Source of the DNA: a bacterium
GTDB taxonomy: Bacteria; Myxococcota_A; Bradymonadia; UBA7976; UBA1532
Direction: 5' to 3'
Length of the DNA: 64,000 nt
Assembly: GCA_030427205.1 (NCBI GenBank)
Contig: JAUHXC010000029.1
Span: 62,001-126,000 of the forward strand
The notes beneath the pieces are model-generated. The model was not told the DNA's origin, searched no databases, and saw only the letters and a program-made list of their open reading frames with translations. Below, in pieces: positions 43,834 to 52,101 of this stretch (position 1 is the stretch's first letter; every line of letters begins with the position of its first letter). Made by a program: the position numbers and the translations under genes.

Positions 43834-46800
43834 ATGGCGAGCGACCTGCGCCAGCCCGGCGGCGCGAGCGACGACGCGCACCTGTCGGAGAGCGAGCGGC
43901 TGGCCGCCCCGTGGTATCGCGAGGTGACCCAGTCCGCGCGGGCGTTGTCCCGCACCGGCAGCCGGGGGGCCCGGCTGGTCGGCATGCGCGTGCTGCGGCA
44001 TCTGGCATTCCACCGGGCGCGGCTGGCGCGGCTCTACCAGGGCCTCGAAGCCCTCGAGCGGCGGGTCGTCTCGGCGCTGCCGTACCTGCTCGACGTCAAC
44101 CGCTCGGGACTGCCGGGTCACGTGCGCGATCGGCGGACGCTGTGGGGGGTTCAGGGCTTCGAAGCCAACCCGACCCTGCGCGACGCGGTCGCCGCGCTCT
44201 TCGAGCGAGACATCACCCGCCGATCGCTGTCGCGGCACAAGCCGCCGATCCGCTCGATCTGGGTCGCCGGCGAGCCGGGTACGCTGATCGAGGGCGGTGA
44301 TCCGCTGCTGACGGTCTACGTGGTGCTCGACCTCGGCACCATCGGCGAGGGCGCGCTGCCGGCGCTGCAGAACCGGGGCAAGGGCATCGCCGAGTGGGCC
44401 GCCGGCCTGGGGCTGGGGCTGGGGTTCGTCTTCCTCGATCCGGCGCGCATGCGCGCGGGGGAGTTCGGCCGGATGCGCAACGCGCCGGCCCGCAGCCGCG
44501 CCGCCCTCGACCGCTTCTATCGCACCGCGATCTACATCGCCGGGCAGCTGCCCGCGTGGTGGGCCGTGCCCGCGGGCACCGCGCCCGAGCAGCACCAGCG
44601 CATGGCCCGCTCGATCACCCGCGGGGTCGGCGAGCTGGACTTCTTCGACGGCGGCCCGGTCCGCCCGGTGCGCGACGACGTGCGCCTGCGGGCGGCGGTG
44701 GAGGCGCTCGACCGCGGCAGCCGGCATCCGCTGCCGTTCGTGCTCGGCTTCGCCGCCCTGGTGCTCGAGCTCGACGCCCCGGCCGAGCCGGCCTGCGAGC
44801 GGCTCAAGCGCGCGATCGAAGGCGGCGAGGCGGCCATCGTCGATCCGGTGCTGCAGGTCTTCGACGCGGTTTCCGAGGGCTTCGCCCGCCGCGGCGAGGG
44901 TGAGCGGGTGCGGGTCCTGCGCCGGCTGGCGTGGCTCAAGGTGGGGCTGTACCTGGGCCGCACGACCACCCACCGGGGCACGTTCCTCGATCGCTTCCAC
45001 GGCCTGGCCGCCCCCTGCGTGACCCGCTGGGGCTACGAGCAGGGGCTGCTCGATCTGCTCGACGGCCTCGTCGGCTGGCCGCGCGAGCGGGTCGACGACT
45101 TCGATCGCGACGTGCGCACGCTGCTGCTGGGGCTCTACGGCGCGTTGACCGAGGCCGCCCGCGAGGCGACCGGCCGCTTCGATCAGGGCGCCGTCGCCGG
45201 GCTGGGGCGCCGGCTGCTGGCGATCATCGGCGCCGAGCCGGGTCGGGTGCGGGCCCACTTCAACCAGCTCATCGGCGAGGTGCGCGCCGAAGATCACCTG
45301 GTGCTGCTCGAACAGTCCGACGCGCCCCGCCGCGAGCGCTGGGCGGTGCACCGGCACGTGGTCGCGCGCCGCGGCGAGGCCCCCGAAGCGCAGGACGGGC
45401 AAGGGGAGTCGGCGATGTGGGCCGGCGAGTCGCTGGCGGCGGCCGCCTCGTGGGCGGTGGTCAACGGGGTCTTCGCCGAGGGCACGGCGGTGCGGCCGGT
45501 GGGTCAGAGCCGGGCCGGCACCGCCGCCGATCTGCGCGACGTCTTCGACCGGCTGCGCTATGTGATCGGGCGGCCCGATCCGGTCGCCCGCCCCGGCGCC
45601 TGGTTCCGCGAGCCGCGGCGGACCCGGCGCGCGGCGCTGGTGGCGGCCTTCGAAGGCGATCACGGCACCGACCCGCGGGAGCAGGCGGCGATCAAGGTGC
45701 TGCCCGAGAACTGGGACATCCTCAACTACGGCCCGGAGCGCACCAGCCGGCTGCGGGACGTCTCGGTGGTCAGCCTCGACACCTGGGACGGCGCGCATTG
45801 CCGCCGCTATCGCGGGTCGCAGGCCCTCATGGCGGCGATGCGCTCGATCTACGGCGACTTCGACCCGGCGATGCCTTTCGAGATCGCGCCGGAGGTGCTC
45901 GTGCCCCAGGGCGGCACCAGTCGGGCCACCCGCAACCGCCTGCGGCAGATCATCAAAGGCGCCGACCGCATCGTGCACGCCGGTCGGGCGGGGCGTCGGG
46001 CCTTCGTCTACGAAGTGGGCGGACGGTTTCAGGTGCTCGTGCGCGACGAGCGCGGCGTACGGGTGAGCAACGCCCGCAGCCTGCGCGGCGGCGCGCGGCT
46101 GCTCGGCGCGGTGGGCGAGGACACCCAGCTGTTGACCATCGACAAGCTCTCGCCGAGCCTCGGTGAGCTGCGGGCCATCGTCGAGCGGCAGCGCACCGAT
46201 CCCACCGCGGAGATCTGCGTCGGCTGGCGGCAGATCGAGGGGCAGGGGCAGATCCTCATCTGCGACGAGGTGGGCCGGATCTACGCCCGGCGGGTGGTCC
46301 TGCGTCAGCTCGACGGCCTGCTGCTGCGGCTCGTGCGGCGCATCATCCATCGGCTGCGGACCCGGGTGCGCGATACCCGGACGCTGCGGCGGGTGCTGCG
46401 GGTCTTCGAGATGCGCGACGGCGGCTCGCTCGGTGAGGACGTGCAGCTGCGTGAGGATACGGTGCGCGTCATCAGCCGGCTCGCCGAGCCTCGGCCGCGG
46501 CACCCGGAGCTGTTCTTGCGCGGCCACCTCTCGCGCGGCCGCAATGGGGTCTACGTCGAGTACGCGGACAATAAGTACGATCCCCGCGCGCGCGGGCGCC
46601 GGTTCGCCGTCGAGCTGCTCGAGGCGATGATCGCCGATCGGGACCGCTACGCGCAGTTCGACCTCTTCATCGAGGCGTCGTCGGTGCGCTTCGGTGATGC
46701 GAGCGGCCCGGCCCGCGAGCGCGGCGTGGTCAAACACCTGCGGCTCATCGATCTCTACGAGCGTCATCTGGCGCGGGCGCTGAAGGCCATTCGCGACGGC

Positions 46801-46866
46801 GGCCCGGCGGTCATGACCAGCACCCGCTCCTTTTCGCGCAGTCGCCCATCGGGAGGCGCATCATGA
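43834..46866 (+). CDS. Class I adenylate cyclase homologue with lost catalytic motif
   Basis: 1010 residues. Several blocks line up with the N-terminal catalytic region of enterobacterial CyaA as I recall it: ALPYLLDVNRSGLPGHVRD, IAEWAAGLGLGLGFVFLDPA, ALDRFYRTAIYIAGQLPAWW and RRLAWLKVGLYLGR. At the expected nucleotidyltransferase site, CyaA has GS...SDLDIWV; here residues 146-162 read GEPGTLIEGGDPLLTVY, so the Ser becomes Glu147 and the DLD aspartates become Leu158 and Thr160. Cyclase activity is therefore unlikely. The rest (IKVLPENWDILNYG, EICVGWRQIEGQGQILICDE) continues the long CyaA-like C-terminus. It lies 6 bp after fliW and overlaps the next gene, so it is co-expressed with flagellar genes. 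It may act as a nucleotide-binding or scaffold pseudoenzyme. Confidence 0.75.
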   Translation: MASDLRQPGGASDDAHLSESERLAAPWYREVTQSARALSRTGSRGARLVGMRVLRHLAFHRARLARLYQGLEALERRVVSALPYLLDVNRSGLPGHVRDRRTLWGVQGFEANPTLRDAVAALFERDITRRSLSRHKPPIRSIWVAGEPGTLIEGGDPLLTVYVVLDLGTIGEGALPALQNRGKGIAEWAAGLGLGLGFVFLDPARMRAGEFGRMRNAPARSRAALDRFYRTAIYIAGQLPAWWAVPAGTAPEQHQRMARSITRGVGELDFFDGGPVRPVRDDVRLRAAVEALDRGSRHPLPFVLGFAALVLELDAPAEPACERLKRAIEGGEAAIVDPVLQVFDAVSEGFARRGEGERVRVLRRLAWLKVGLYLGRTTTHRGTFLDRFHGLAAPCVTRWGYEQGLLDLLDGLVGWPRERVDDFDRDVRTLLLGLYGALTEAAREATGRFDQGAVAGLGRRLLAIIGAEPGRVRAHFNQLIGEVRAEDHLVLLEQSDAPRRERWAVHRHVVARRGEAPEAQDGQGESAMWAGESLAAAASWAVVNGVFAEGTAVRPVGQSRAGTAADLRDVFDRLRYVIGRPDPVARPGAWFREPRRTRRAALVAAFEGDHGTDPREQAAIKVLPENWDILNYGPERTSRLRDVSVVSLDTWDGAHCRRYRGSQALMAAMRSIYGDFDPAMPFEIAPEVLVPQGGTSRATRNRLRQIIKGADRIVHAGRAGRRAFVYEVGGRFQVLVRDERGVRVSNARSLRGGARLLGAVGEDTQLLTIDKLSPSLGELRAIVERQRTDPTAEICVGWRQIEGQGQILICDEVGRIYARRVVLRQLDGLLLRLVRRIIHRLRTRVRDTRTLRRVLRVFEMRDGGSLGEDVQLREDTVRVISRLAEPRPRHPELFLRGHLSRGRNGVYVEYADNKYDPRARGRRFAVELLEAMIADRDRYAQFDLFIEASSVRFGDASGPARERGVVKHLRLIDLYERHLARALKAIRDGGPAVMTSTRSFSRSRPSGGAS

Positions 46867-47642
46867 AACGCCTGACAATCGCCCTCGGGGCGGCGCTCGC
46901 GGTGCCGGCCGTGTCCGCCGCGACCGAGCCGACCGCGACCGACGCGGCCGCGGCGGACACGGCCGCCGAAGACGCCGGCACCCGCTACGAGCTGCTCGTG
47001 GTGGGCGTCTATCGGCCCCTCGATCTCGAGGGGCGCACCGTGGTCGAGCCGCGAGAGGTCTACTTGCAGGCGGTCGGCGTGCCGCAAGGGCCGCTGTCGA
47101 CCCTGATCGGCCGCAACCTCGAGGTCATCCGCCGAGCGCCGGTGCCCGCGGCGGTGCCGTTGGTGCAGCCGGCGCCCCCGGAGGCCGCCGCTGCGCCCGA
47201 CGCGCCCGCGGCAGCGCCTTCCGGATCAGCGACCGCCGCTGCGCCGTCGCCCTCTCCGGCGCCGCCCGCATCAACCCCCGAGGTCGCCCGCCCGACGATC
47301 GAGCCGATGCCGATGCCCCGGGTGCCGACGCCCATCGGTCGGCTGCAGGTGACCGCGGTGCGCGGGGATGTGGTCGTCGCGCGGGTGGTGCACGACGGCG
47401 TCGAGACCGAGATGCACCCCGAGGCCGAGAAGCCCGACGGGCGGGTCGATCTGCCGGCGATCATGGCCGGCGATACCGCGCGCTACGTCGAGCCGCCGCC
47501 GCCGATCCCCGCGCCGCCGCCGCTCACCGACGAGGAGAAGGCGCGCCTCGAGGCCGAGCAGCGGCGGCTGGAGAAGGACGACGCCCGCCGCAAGGCGCGA
47601 CCGAGGCCCTTCGAGCGCCCGGTGATGCGGTGGAAGCTGTGA
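46863..47642 (+). CDS. Exported protein at end of flgM-fliW operon
   Basis: 259 residues from an ATG overlapping the cyclase-homologue stop (ATGA). The signal peptide (RLTIALGAALAVPAVSAA) is followed by a small strand-rich segment (YELLVVGVYRPLDLEGRTVV), a long Pro/Ala-rich linker, a second strand-rich segment (IGRLQVTAVRGDVVVARVVH) and a charged helical end (EEKARLEAEQRRLEKDDARR). The strand motifs are reminiscent of periplasmic flagellar accessory proteins such as the FlgT C-terminal domain, but the match is weak. It is likely periplasmic; role unknown. Confidence 0.65.
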   Translation: MKRLTIALGAALAVPAVSAATEPTATDAAAADTAAEDAGTRYELLVVGVYRPLDLEGRTVVEPREVYLQAVGVPQGPLSTLIGRNLEVIRRAPVPAAVPLVQPAPPEAAAAPDAPAAAPSGSATAAAPSPSPAPPASTPEVARPTIEPMPMPRVPTPIGRLQVTAVRGDVVVARVVHDGVETEMHPEAEKPDGRVDLPAIMAGDTARYVEPPPPIPAPPPLTDEEKARLEAEQRRLEKDDARRKARPRPFERPVMRWKL

Positions 47643-47657
47643 GGCACGCGCCCTGAA

Positions 47658-47745
47658 CCGGCGGATCGGGCGCGCCCGCCCCGGCGCGATCCACCGCTCG
47701 GGCGTCGGTTGATGGGGTTTCGCCCGATCCGGATCCGCCGCGCCC
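47658..47745 (+). terminator. Long inverted repeat after the flgM operon
   Basis: GGCGGATCGGGCG near 47660 pairs with CGCCCGATCCGGATCCGCC near 47725, giving a 13-bp stem with a 6-base bulge. It starts about 16 bp after the last gene of the operon. No clear T-run follows. A transcription end or attenuation site is plausible. Confidence 0.4.
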
Positions 47746-47848
47746 CGTAGCGCGGGCAAGCGTCGGGTGGCGTCGCGCAGATCCCGCACACCGCGGGGTT
47801 TTCGGCGGCAGGGGTGGAAAAAAAACGGCTGACGCGAGAGGATTTCTC

Positions 47849-47875
47849 TCAAGATCGCGCGCCGGCCGTCGATGA
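47849..47875 (+). promoter_or_regulatory. Sigma-28 (FliA) type promoter for fliS
   Basis: TCAAGATC-N11-GTCGATGA, with exact 11-bp spacing. It shares TCAAG and TCGAT with the flgM site. It lies 81 bp upstream of fliS and follows an A-rich run (GGAAAAAAAACGG) near 47818. Confidence 0.65.
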
Positions 47876-47956
47876 ACAGTGAGAGCGGCGACACCAGACC
47901 TTTCGATCGAAGGGACCGGTGACGCCAGAGGACGGAAGACGCGGGACGGAGAACCG

Positions 47957-48628
47957 ATGTACGCAAAGAACGGCTACGCCCAGAGCAGCTTCCAGCGCTA
48001 CCGCGCCGTCAAGATACAGACGGCGTCGCCCGCGCAGATCCTCATCATGCTCTACGACGGCGCGATCCGCTTCGCGCTGATCGCCCGCAAGAAGATCGAG
48101 GAGAAGGACTACGCCGCCAAGGGCACCTACATCGGCAAGGTGCAGGCGATCATCAGCGAGCTGATGAGCAGCCTCGACTTCTCGATCGCCCCCGAGCTGT
48201 GCACGCAGCTCGAGCAGCTCTACATCTACATGATGGAGCAGCTCACCGAGGCCAACCTCAACCTCAAGACCGAGTCCCTCGATACCGTCGTGCGCCTGCT
48301 CAAGACCCTGCGCGAAGGCTGGAACGAAGCGCTCACCAGCCTGCCGAGCGATCCGACCGCGGGGCGTGAAGCCACCGCCGGCAAGCCCAAACAGGTGCGT
48401 CGTCCCGGCGCGCCGGGGGTGCCGACCGCCGGCAACGCGCCGGCTGCGACCCCCAACGTGGTCTCCGCCGCGCCCGGCCGTCCGGTGGTCATCGCCGGCC
48501 GCGGCGGGCCCGGCGCCAACCGCCCCAGCGGCGGCCTGAGCACCCGTGGCGCAGCGCCGGCGGGCAATCGCCCCCAGGGCGGCTTGAGCACCCGCAACAA
48601 CCTGCCGCCGGGGAGCCGCCGCGGGTGA
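47957..48628 (+). CDS. fliS: Flagellin chaperone FliS with long C-terminal extension
   Basis: 223 residues from the ATG at 47957, with GGAG eight bases upstream. Residues 1-130 are a normal FliS: YRAVKIQTASPAQILIMLYD, the KGTYIGKVQAIISELMSSLD helix and LYIYMMEQLTEANLNLKTES. FliS binds the flagellin C-terminus and escorts it to export. Residues 131-223 form an unusual Pro/Gly/Arg-rich tail with a repeated NRP(S/Q)GGLSTR motif (189-197 and 204-213). Typical FliS ends near residue 130. The gene overlaps the FliT-like gene (GTGA). Confidence 0.93.
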   Translation: MYAKNGYAQSSFQRYRAVKIQTASPAQILIMLYDGAIRFALIARKKIEEKDYAAKGTYIGKVQAIISELMSSLDFSIAPELCTQLEQLYIYMMEQLTEANLNLKTESLDTVVRLLKTLREGWNEALTSLPSDPTAGREATAGKPKQVRRPGAPGVPTAGNAPAATPNVVSAAPGRPVVIAGRGGPGANRPSGGLSTRGAAPAGNRPQGGLSTRNNLPPGSRRG

Positions 48629-48984
48629 GCGCGACCCACATCGCCCGCATCGACGCCCTCGCCGATCTGCTGCGCGATACCCTCGCCGATCTGGAAGCCG
48701 GCCGCGCCCCCGACCTGGAGGCCTTCTCCGCCCGGCTCGATACCCTCTTCAAATCCCTCACCGCCCTCGGCCCGATCGATCCGGCCTCGCCGCTCGCCGG
48801 CAAGTGCCGCGCGGGCCTCGAGACGCTCGAAGCGTTGCGTCTGCGGGTCGAAGGTGCGCTGGGTGAGGTGACCGAGGAGACCCGCCGACGGCTCGGCCGG
48901 ATCAAGAACGGCCGGCGGACGATCGGCGCGTATCGCTCGTCTTTCGAAGGCGGTCGCCGCGGCACCCGCCGCGGCCAGGGCTGA
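48625..48984 (+). CDS. FliT-like small helical protein
   Basis: 119 residues starting at a GTG (48625) that overlaps the fliS stop. The sequence is helical and charged (ARIDALADLLRDTLADLEAG; DLEAFSARLDTLFKSLTALG) with an Arg/Gly-rich end. Its place after fliS and its size suggest a FliT-type chaperone for FliD, whose gene converges from the other side 15 bp away. The sequence itself is not diagnostic. Confidence 0.5.
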   Translation: MSATHIARIDALADLLRDTLADLEAGRAPDLEAFSARLDTLFKSLTALGPIDPASPLAGKCRAGLETLEALRLRVEGALGEVTEETRRRLGRIKNGRRTIGAYRSSFEGGRRGTRRGQG

Positions 48985-48999
48985 GCGGGGCCCGGGCGA

Positions 49000-51258
49000 T
49001 CAGCTCTTGCCCGAGCTCACCTTGGGCAGCGCCGCGAGCTGCTGCGTCACGTAATCCCCCAGCGCCTGCGTCTGACCGAGGGTCACCTCGAGGTTGGCGA
49101 ACTGCCGCCGCAGCCGCTCTTCGATCTGCTGCGCCCGCCGCTCCTGCGCGAGGATGTCGTCCTCGTACGAGCTGATCCGGTTGTCGATGCCCGACGTCCG
49201 GCTGCGCAGCAGCCCGCCCGGGCCGGTGAACGCGTCGATCAGGTTCGGCAGCGCCTGGCTCACCCCGTCGGCGATGCGCACCTCACCGAGGATCCCGCTC
49301 GTATCGTTGGGGATGCGCACTTCGATGTCGTCGGTGTCGTAGCCGTCCTCGCCCTTGAGGATGTCCCCATCGAGCACCCGCGCCGGCCGGCCGCCGATGC
49401 GCCCCTCGAGGTCGGTGCCCTGCGCCTCGAGCACCACGTTGCCGATGTTGGTGGTGCCCGCGCCGGCGGCGGTGTCCGAGCTGACCTCGAGCGCATAGTC
49501 GCCGCCGTACTCGTCGGAGCGGATCGCGATCGCGCCATCGGCGTCGAGGTAAGCGGTCACCGCGTAGCCCGCGTCCGCCAGCCCGGTATTGAGCTTGCTG
49601 ATCTGCTGCGCCACCGTATCGCCCGCCGTCAGGTCGATGGTGGTCTCGACGAACACCCCGCCGTCATCGTTCTGGGCCCGCCGGTTGAGCCGCACGGTGA
49701 TCTGCTCGTCGGCCCCGAGCACCTCGGCGGCGACCCCGCTGTTGGCCTCGGCGCGGGTCCGGGCCTGGGTCACCTCGACCCGGTAGGTGCCCGCCTTCGT
49801 ATTCTGGGTGCGGCGCACGAACTCGAAGTCGCCCGACAGCCGCTCGCCGAAACGGCTGAGCACCCGGGCCACCGCGTCGGGATCGTCGCGCAGCGCCTCG
49901 TCGAGCTTGGCCGAGTTGAAGCTCATCACCCCGGTCTCGGGGTTGGTCTCGAAGCCCAGCTCGGCCAGCGAGCTGATGGTATCCGACCCCAGCCCCGGGA
50001 TGCGGCCGGTCATGAACTGCTGGACCTGGCGCGCGACCTGGCGCGCGGTCGGATCACCGTTGAGCGGCGGCGCGGCCGCGCCCGACTCGGGGTCGTAGGA
50101 GAACTGGGCGTTGAGGAAGCCGACGACGCCGTTATAGGCCCCGAGCAGGCCGCTCAACGACTGCGAGATGTCGCCGGTCTCGCGGGTGATGCTGACGTTG
50201 ACCGTCTGGCCCACGCTGGCCGACTGCAGGTTGAGCGAGACGCCATCGAAGACGTCGGTCACCGTATTCGACGACTTGCGGATGTCGATGCCGTTGACGT
50301 TGATGATCGCGTCCTGCGGCGTCTGCAGCTCGGGGTTGAAGACGTCGATGCTGAAGGTATCGCCCGCGCGCAGCGTGCCGTCGTCTTCGAACTCGATCGT
50401 CACCCCGTCGGCGAGCGCGATCGGCCCGGCGCTGGTGACGTCGAAGCCCGCCCCGCCGTTGTCGTCGAACGTCAATCCGCCGTCGGTCGATACCCGATAC
50501 TTGGCGGTCCCGTCGGCGGCGCCTTCGGTGATGATCTCGACGATGAACGAGGTGTTGTCGGTGCCGGTGTAGGCGCCGCCCGACGAGACGGCGCCCGCGT
50601 AGTCGGCGCTGTTGGTCTCGGCGGCCACCGCCGACTCGATCGAGGTGTTCTCGAAGTCGAGCGTCGTATCGTTCGCCGTGACGGTGATCAGGCCATCGCT
50701 GCCCGTATTCTCCGCCGTCAGGATCAGCCGGAACGGGTCGGTGCTGCTGCCGTCGTTGACGATATCGGCGCGCACGCCGGCGTCGGCGTCGTTGATCGCC
50801 CGGGCCAGATCTTCGAGCGAGGTCGAGTTGTCGATGTCGATCTCGACCTCGTCGCCGTCGCCGACCCGAAACGAGAAGCTGCCTGCGTCTGCGGCGACCG
50901 CGGTGCCCGACTTGTCGACGAAGCCCTGAGCGGCGACCCGATGGCGGGTGGCGACCTGCAAGACCTCGACGCTGTAGTTGCCCAGCGCCGCCGAGCCGGT
51001 GGCGTCCACCGTGAGCACGCCGGTATCGCTGCTCGATGCGTTGACCTGGGAGTAGAGGTCGGACTCTCCCAGCTTGCGGGCGGCGTTGCGCAGCGACTCG
51101 AGCTGGTTCGTCAGCGTGGTGAGCGCGTCCTTGCGCTGCTGCTGGACGGCGATCTTGCGCTGGATGTTGATGATCCGGCTGGTCTCGATCGAGAGCAGCT
51201 GGTTGATGATCGCATCGGAGTCGATGCCGCTGGCGATGCCGGAGATCGCGATCCCCAT
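49000..51258 (-). CDS. fliD: Filament cap protein FliD (HAP2)
   Basis: 752 residues from the ATG at 51258. The N-terminus carries the FliD signature (ISGIASGIDSDAIINQLLSI then ETSRIINIQRKIAVQQQRKD). The C-terminal coiled coil is also canonical (SSYEDDILAQERRAQQIEER then LRRQFANLEVTLGQTQALGD). The protein is longer than E. coli FliD (468 aa); the extra length is in the exposed central domains, which contain many DG/TG beta repeats. FliD forms the cap under which flagellin is added. The gene lies downstream of flaG behind a terminator-like hairpin, so it may have its own promoter in 51259-51438, but I see no clear one. Confidence 0.95.
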   Translation of the reverse strand: MGIAISGIASGIDSDAIINQLLSIETSRIINIQRKIAVQQQRKDALTTLTNQLESLRNAARKLGESDLYSQVNASSSDTGVLTVDATGSAALGNYSVEVLQVATRHRVAAQGFVDKSGTAVAADAGSFSFRVGDGDEVEIDIDNSTSLEDLARAINDADAGVRADIVNDGSSTDPFRLILTAENTGSDGLITVTANDTTLDFENTSIESAVAAETNSADYAGAVSSGGAYTGTDNTSFIVEIITEGAADGTAKYRVSTDGGLTFDDNGGAGFDVTSAGPIALADGVTIEFEDDGTLRAGDTFSIDVFNPELQTPQDAIINVNGIDIRKSSNTVTDVFDGVSLNLQSASVGQTVNVSITRETGDISQSLSGLLGAYNGVVGFLNAQFSYDPESGAAAPPLNGDPTARQVARQVQQFMTGRIPGLGSDTISSLAELGFETNPETGVMSFNSAKLDEALRDDPDAVARVLSRFGERLSGDFEFVRRTQNTKAGTYRVEVTQARTRAEANSGVAAEVLGADEQITVRLNRRAQNDDGGVFVETTIDLTAGDTVAQQISKLNTGLADAGYAVTAYLDADGAIAIRSDEYGGDYALEVSSDTAAGAGTTNIGNVVLEAQGTDLEGRIGGRPARVLDGDILKGEDGYDTDDIEVRIPNDTSGILGEVRIADGVSQALPNLIDAFTGPGGLLRSRTSGIDNRISSYEDDILAQERRAQQIEERLRRQFANLEVTLGQTQALGDYVTQQLAALPKVSSGKS

Positions 51259-51381
51259 GTCAAACCTCCTCGAGCGGGCGGGCCGCTACGGTCCCTGCCC
51301 GGTCTCTGCCCCGGTCTCTAGCATACCCCGTGCCGGCGTATGCCCCGCGCCGGCCGCTCCGCAGGGCCTCGTCGAGTCACT

Positions 51382-51426
51382 GCGCCGGGGCGACGCTGCG
51401 CCGGGAGATACCGCGGTCGCCCCGGC
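51382..51426. other. Inverted repeat between flaG and fliD
   Basis: GCCGGGGCGAC (51384-51394) and GTCGCCCCGGC (51416-51426) are perfect 11-bp complements around a 21-base loop. With the hairpin at 51439-51470 it fills most of the flaG-fliD gap. It could be a second termination or mRNA-stability element. Confidence 0.45.
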
Positions 51427-51438
51427 GAAGAAACACGA

Positions 51439-51470
51439 CGAGGCCGCAGCACCGTGGCGCTGCAGCCTCG
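51439..51470 (-). terminator. Terminator hairpin after flaG
   Basis: On the minus strand CGAGGCTGCAGC pairs with GCTGCGGCCTCG (one mismatch/bulge), followed by TCGTGTTTCTTCG, a moderately T-rich tract. It lies about 100 bp after the flaG stop and before fliD. Confidence 0.55.
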
Positions 51471-51568
51471 CTCGGCCTGCCCCCCGGCAGCAGGGTACAG
51501 GTCGAGGGTGGCCGATCCGGTGGTCGTGCCGGATCCGCCGCGCCGGGTGGCCCCGGCGGTGTCGGACG

Positions 51569-52042
51569 TCAGCCGTCGACGCTGATGAGGGTCCCTCGGG
51601 GGGCTTCGGCCCCGTCGGCGCTGAGCTGCCGCAGCCGCTCGACGACCTTGAGGAACTGACTCGGCGGGATCTGCCGGGTCACCTCTTCGCCGTTGACCTC
51701 CTCCTTGATGGTGATCTTCACCCGTCCGGAGGTGTCGTCCTTCTCGAACATGATCGACCGGTTGGTCGCCCGCAGCGCGCTCTCGGCGAGCGCGTTGGCC
51801 TGCTCGACGGCGCGGGTCAGATCGACCTGCTCCGCCTCGCGGCTCAACGCCACCGACAGCCCGCTCTCGGACTGGCCTTCGGTCGGCTCGGCGGCCTTCT
51901 TGGCCTCGGCAGCACTCTCTGCCTCGGCCACCGGCGCCGACGCCGCCTTCTGCGGGCTGCCCCGCTGATTGGCGAGCGATTCGCCGGCCGCAGGCGTGCG
52001 TATCGGCTGGGCCGAAAACGCCTGATTGAAGTTGATGGCCAT
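51569..52042 (-). CDS. flaG: FlaG-family protein
   Basis: 157 residues from the ATG at 52042, with GAGGTGAT six bases upstream. The C-terminal half has the FlaG domain: SIMFEKDDTSGRVKITIKEE then VNGEEVTRQIPPSQFLKVVE, the 'TGE-IRQIPPE--L' motif in slightly altered form. The N-terminal half is Ala/Glu-rich and probably disordered. FlaG affects filament length and is often encoded between flagellin and fliD, as here. It starts 59 bp after the last flagellin gene. Confidence 0.88.
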   Translation of the reverse strand: MAINFNQAFSAQPIRTPAAGESLANQRGSPQKAASAPVAEAESAAEAKKAAEPTEGQSESGLSVALSREAEQVDLTRAVEQANALAESALRATNRSIMFEKDDTSGRVKITIKEEVNGEEVTRQIPPSQFLKVVERLRQLSADGAEAPRGTLISVDG

Positions 52043-52057
52043 CGTATCACCTCGCAT

Positions 52058-52088
52058 GAACGCCGCCGGTCTGCCGACGGCGGCGTTC
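52058..52088 (-). terminator. Hairpin between fliC copy 1 and flaG
   Basis: GAACGCCGCCG (52058-52068) and CGGCGGCGTTC (52078-52088) form a perfect 11-bp stem with a 9-base loop. No T-run follows on the minus strand. It may attenuate transcription from fliC into flaG or stabilise the flagellin mRNA 3' end. Confidence 0.55.
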
Positions 52089-52101
52089 GGCTTGCTTCAT
52101 C

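Noticed and set aside
43246..46767. 1173-codon minus-strand frame opposite fliW and the cyclase homologue
   Set aside because: It has no recognisable domain and is His/Arg/Pro-rich; the plus-strand genes are overlapping and family-matched.
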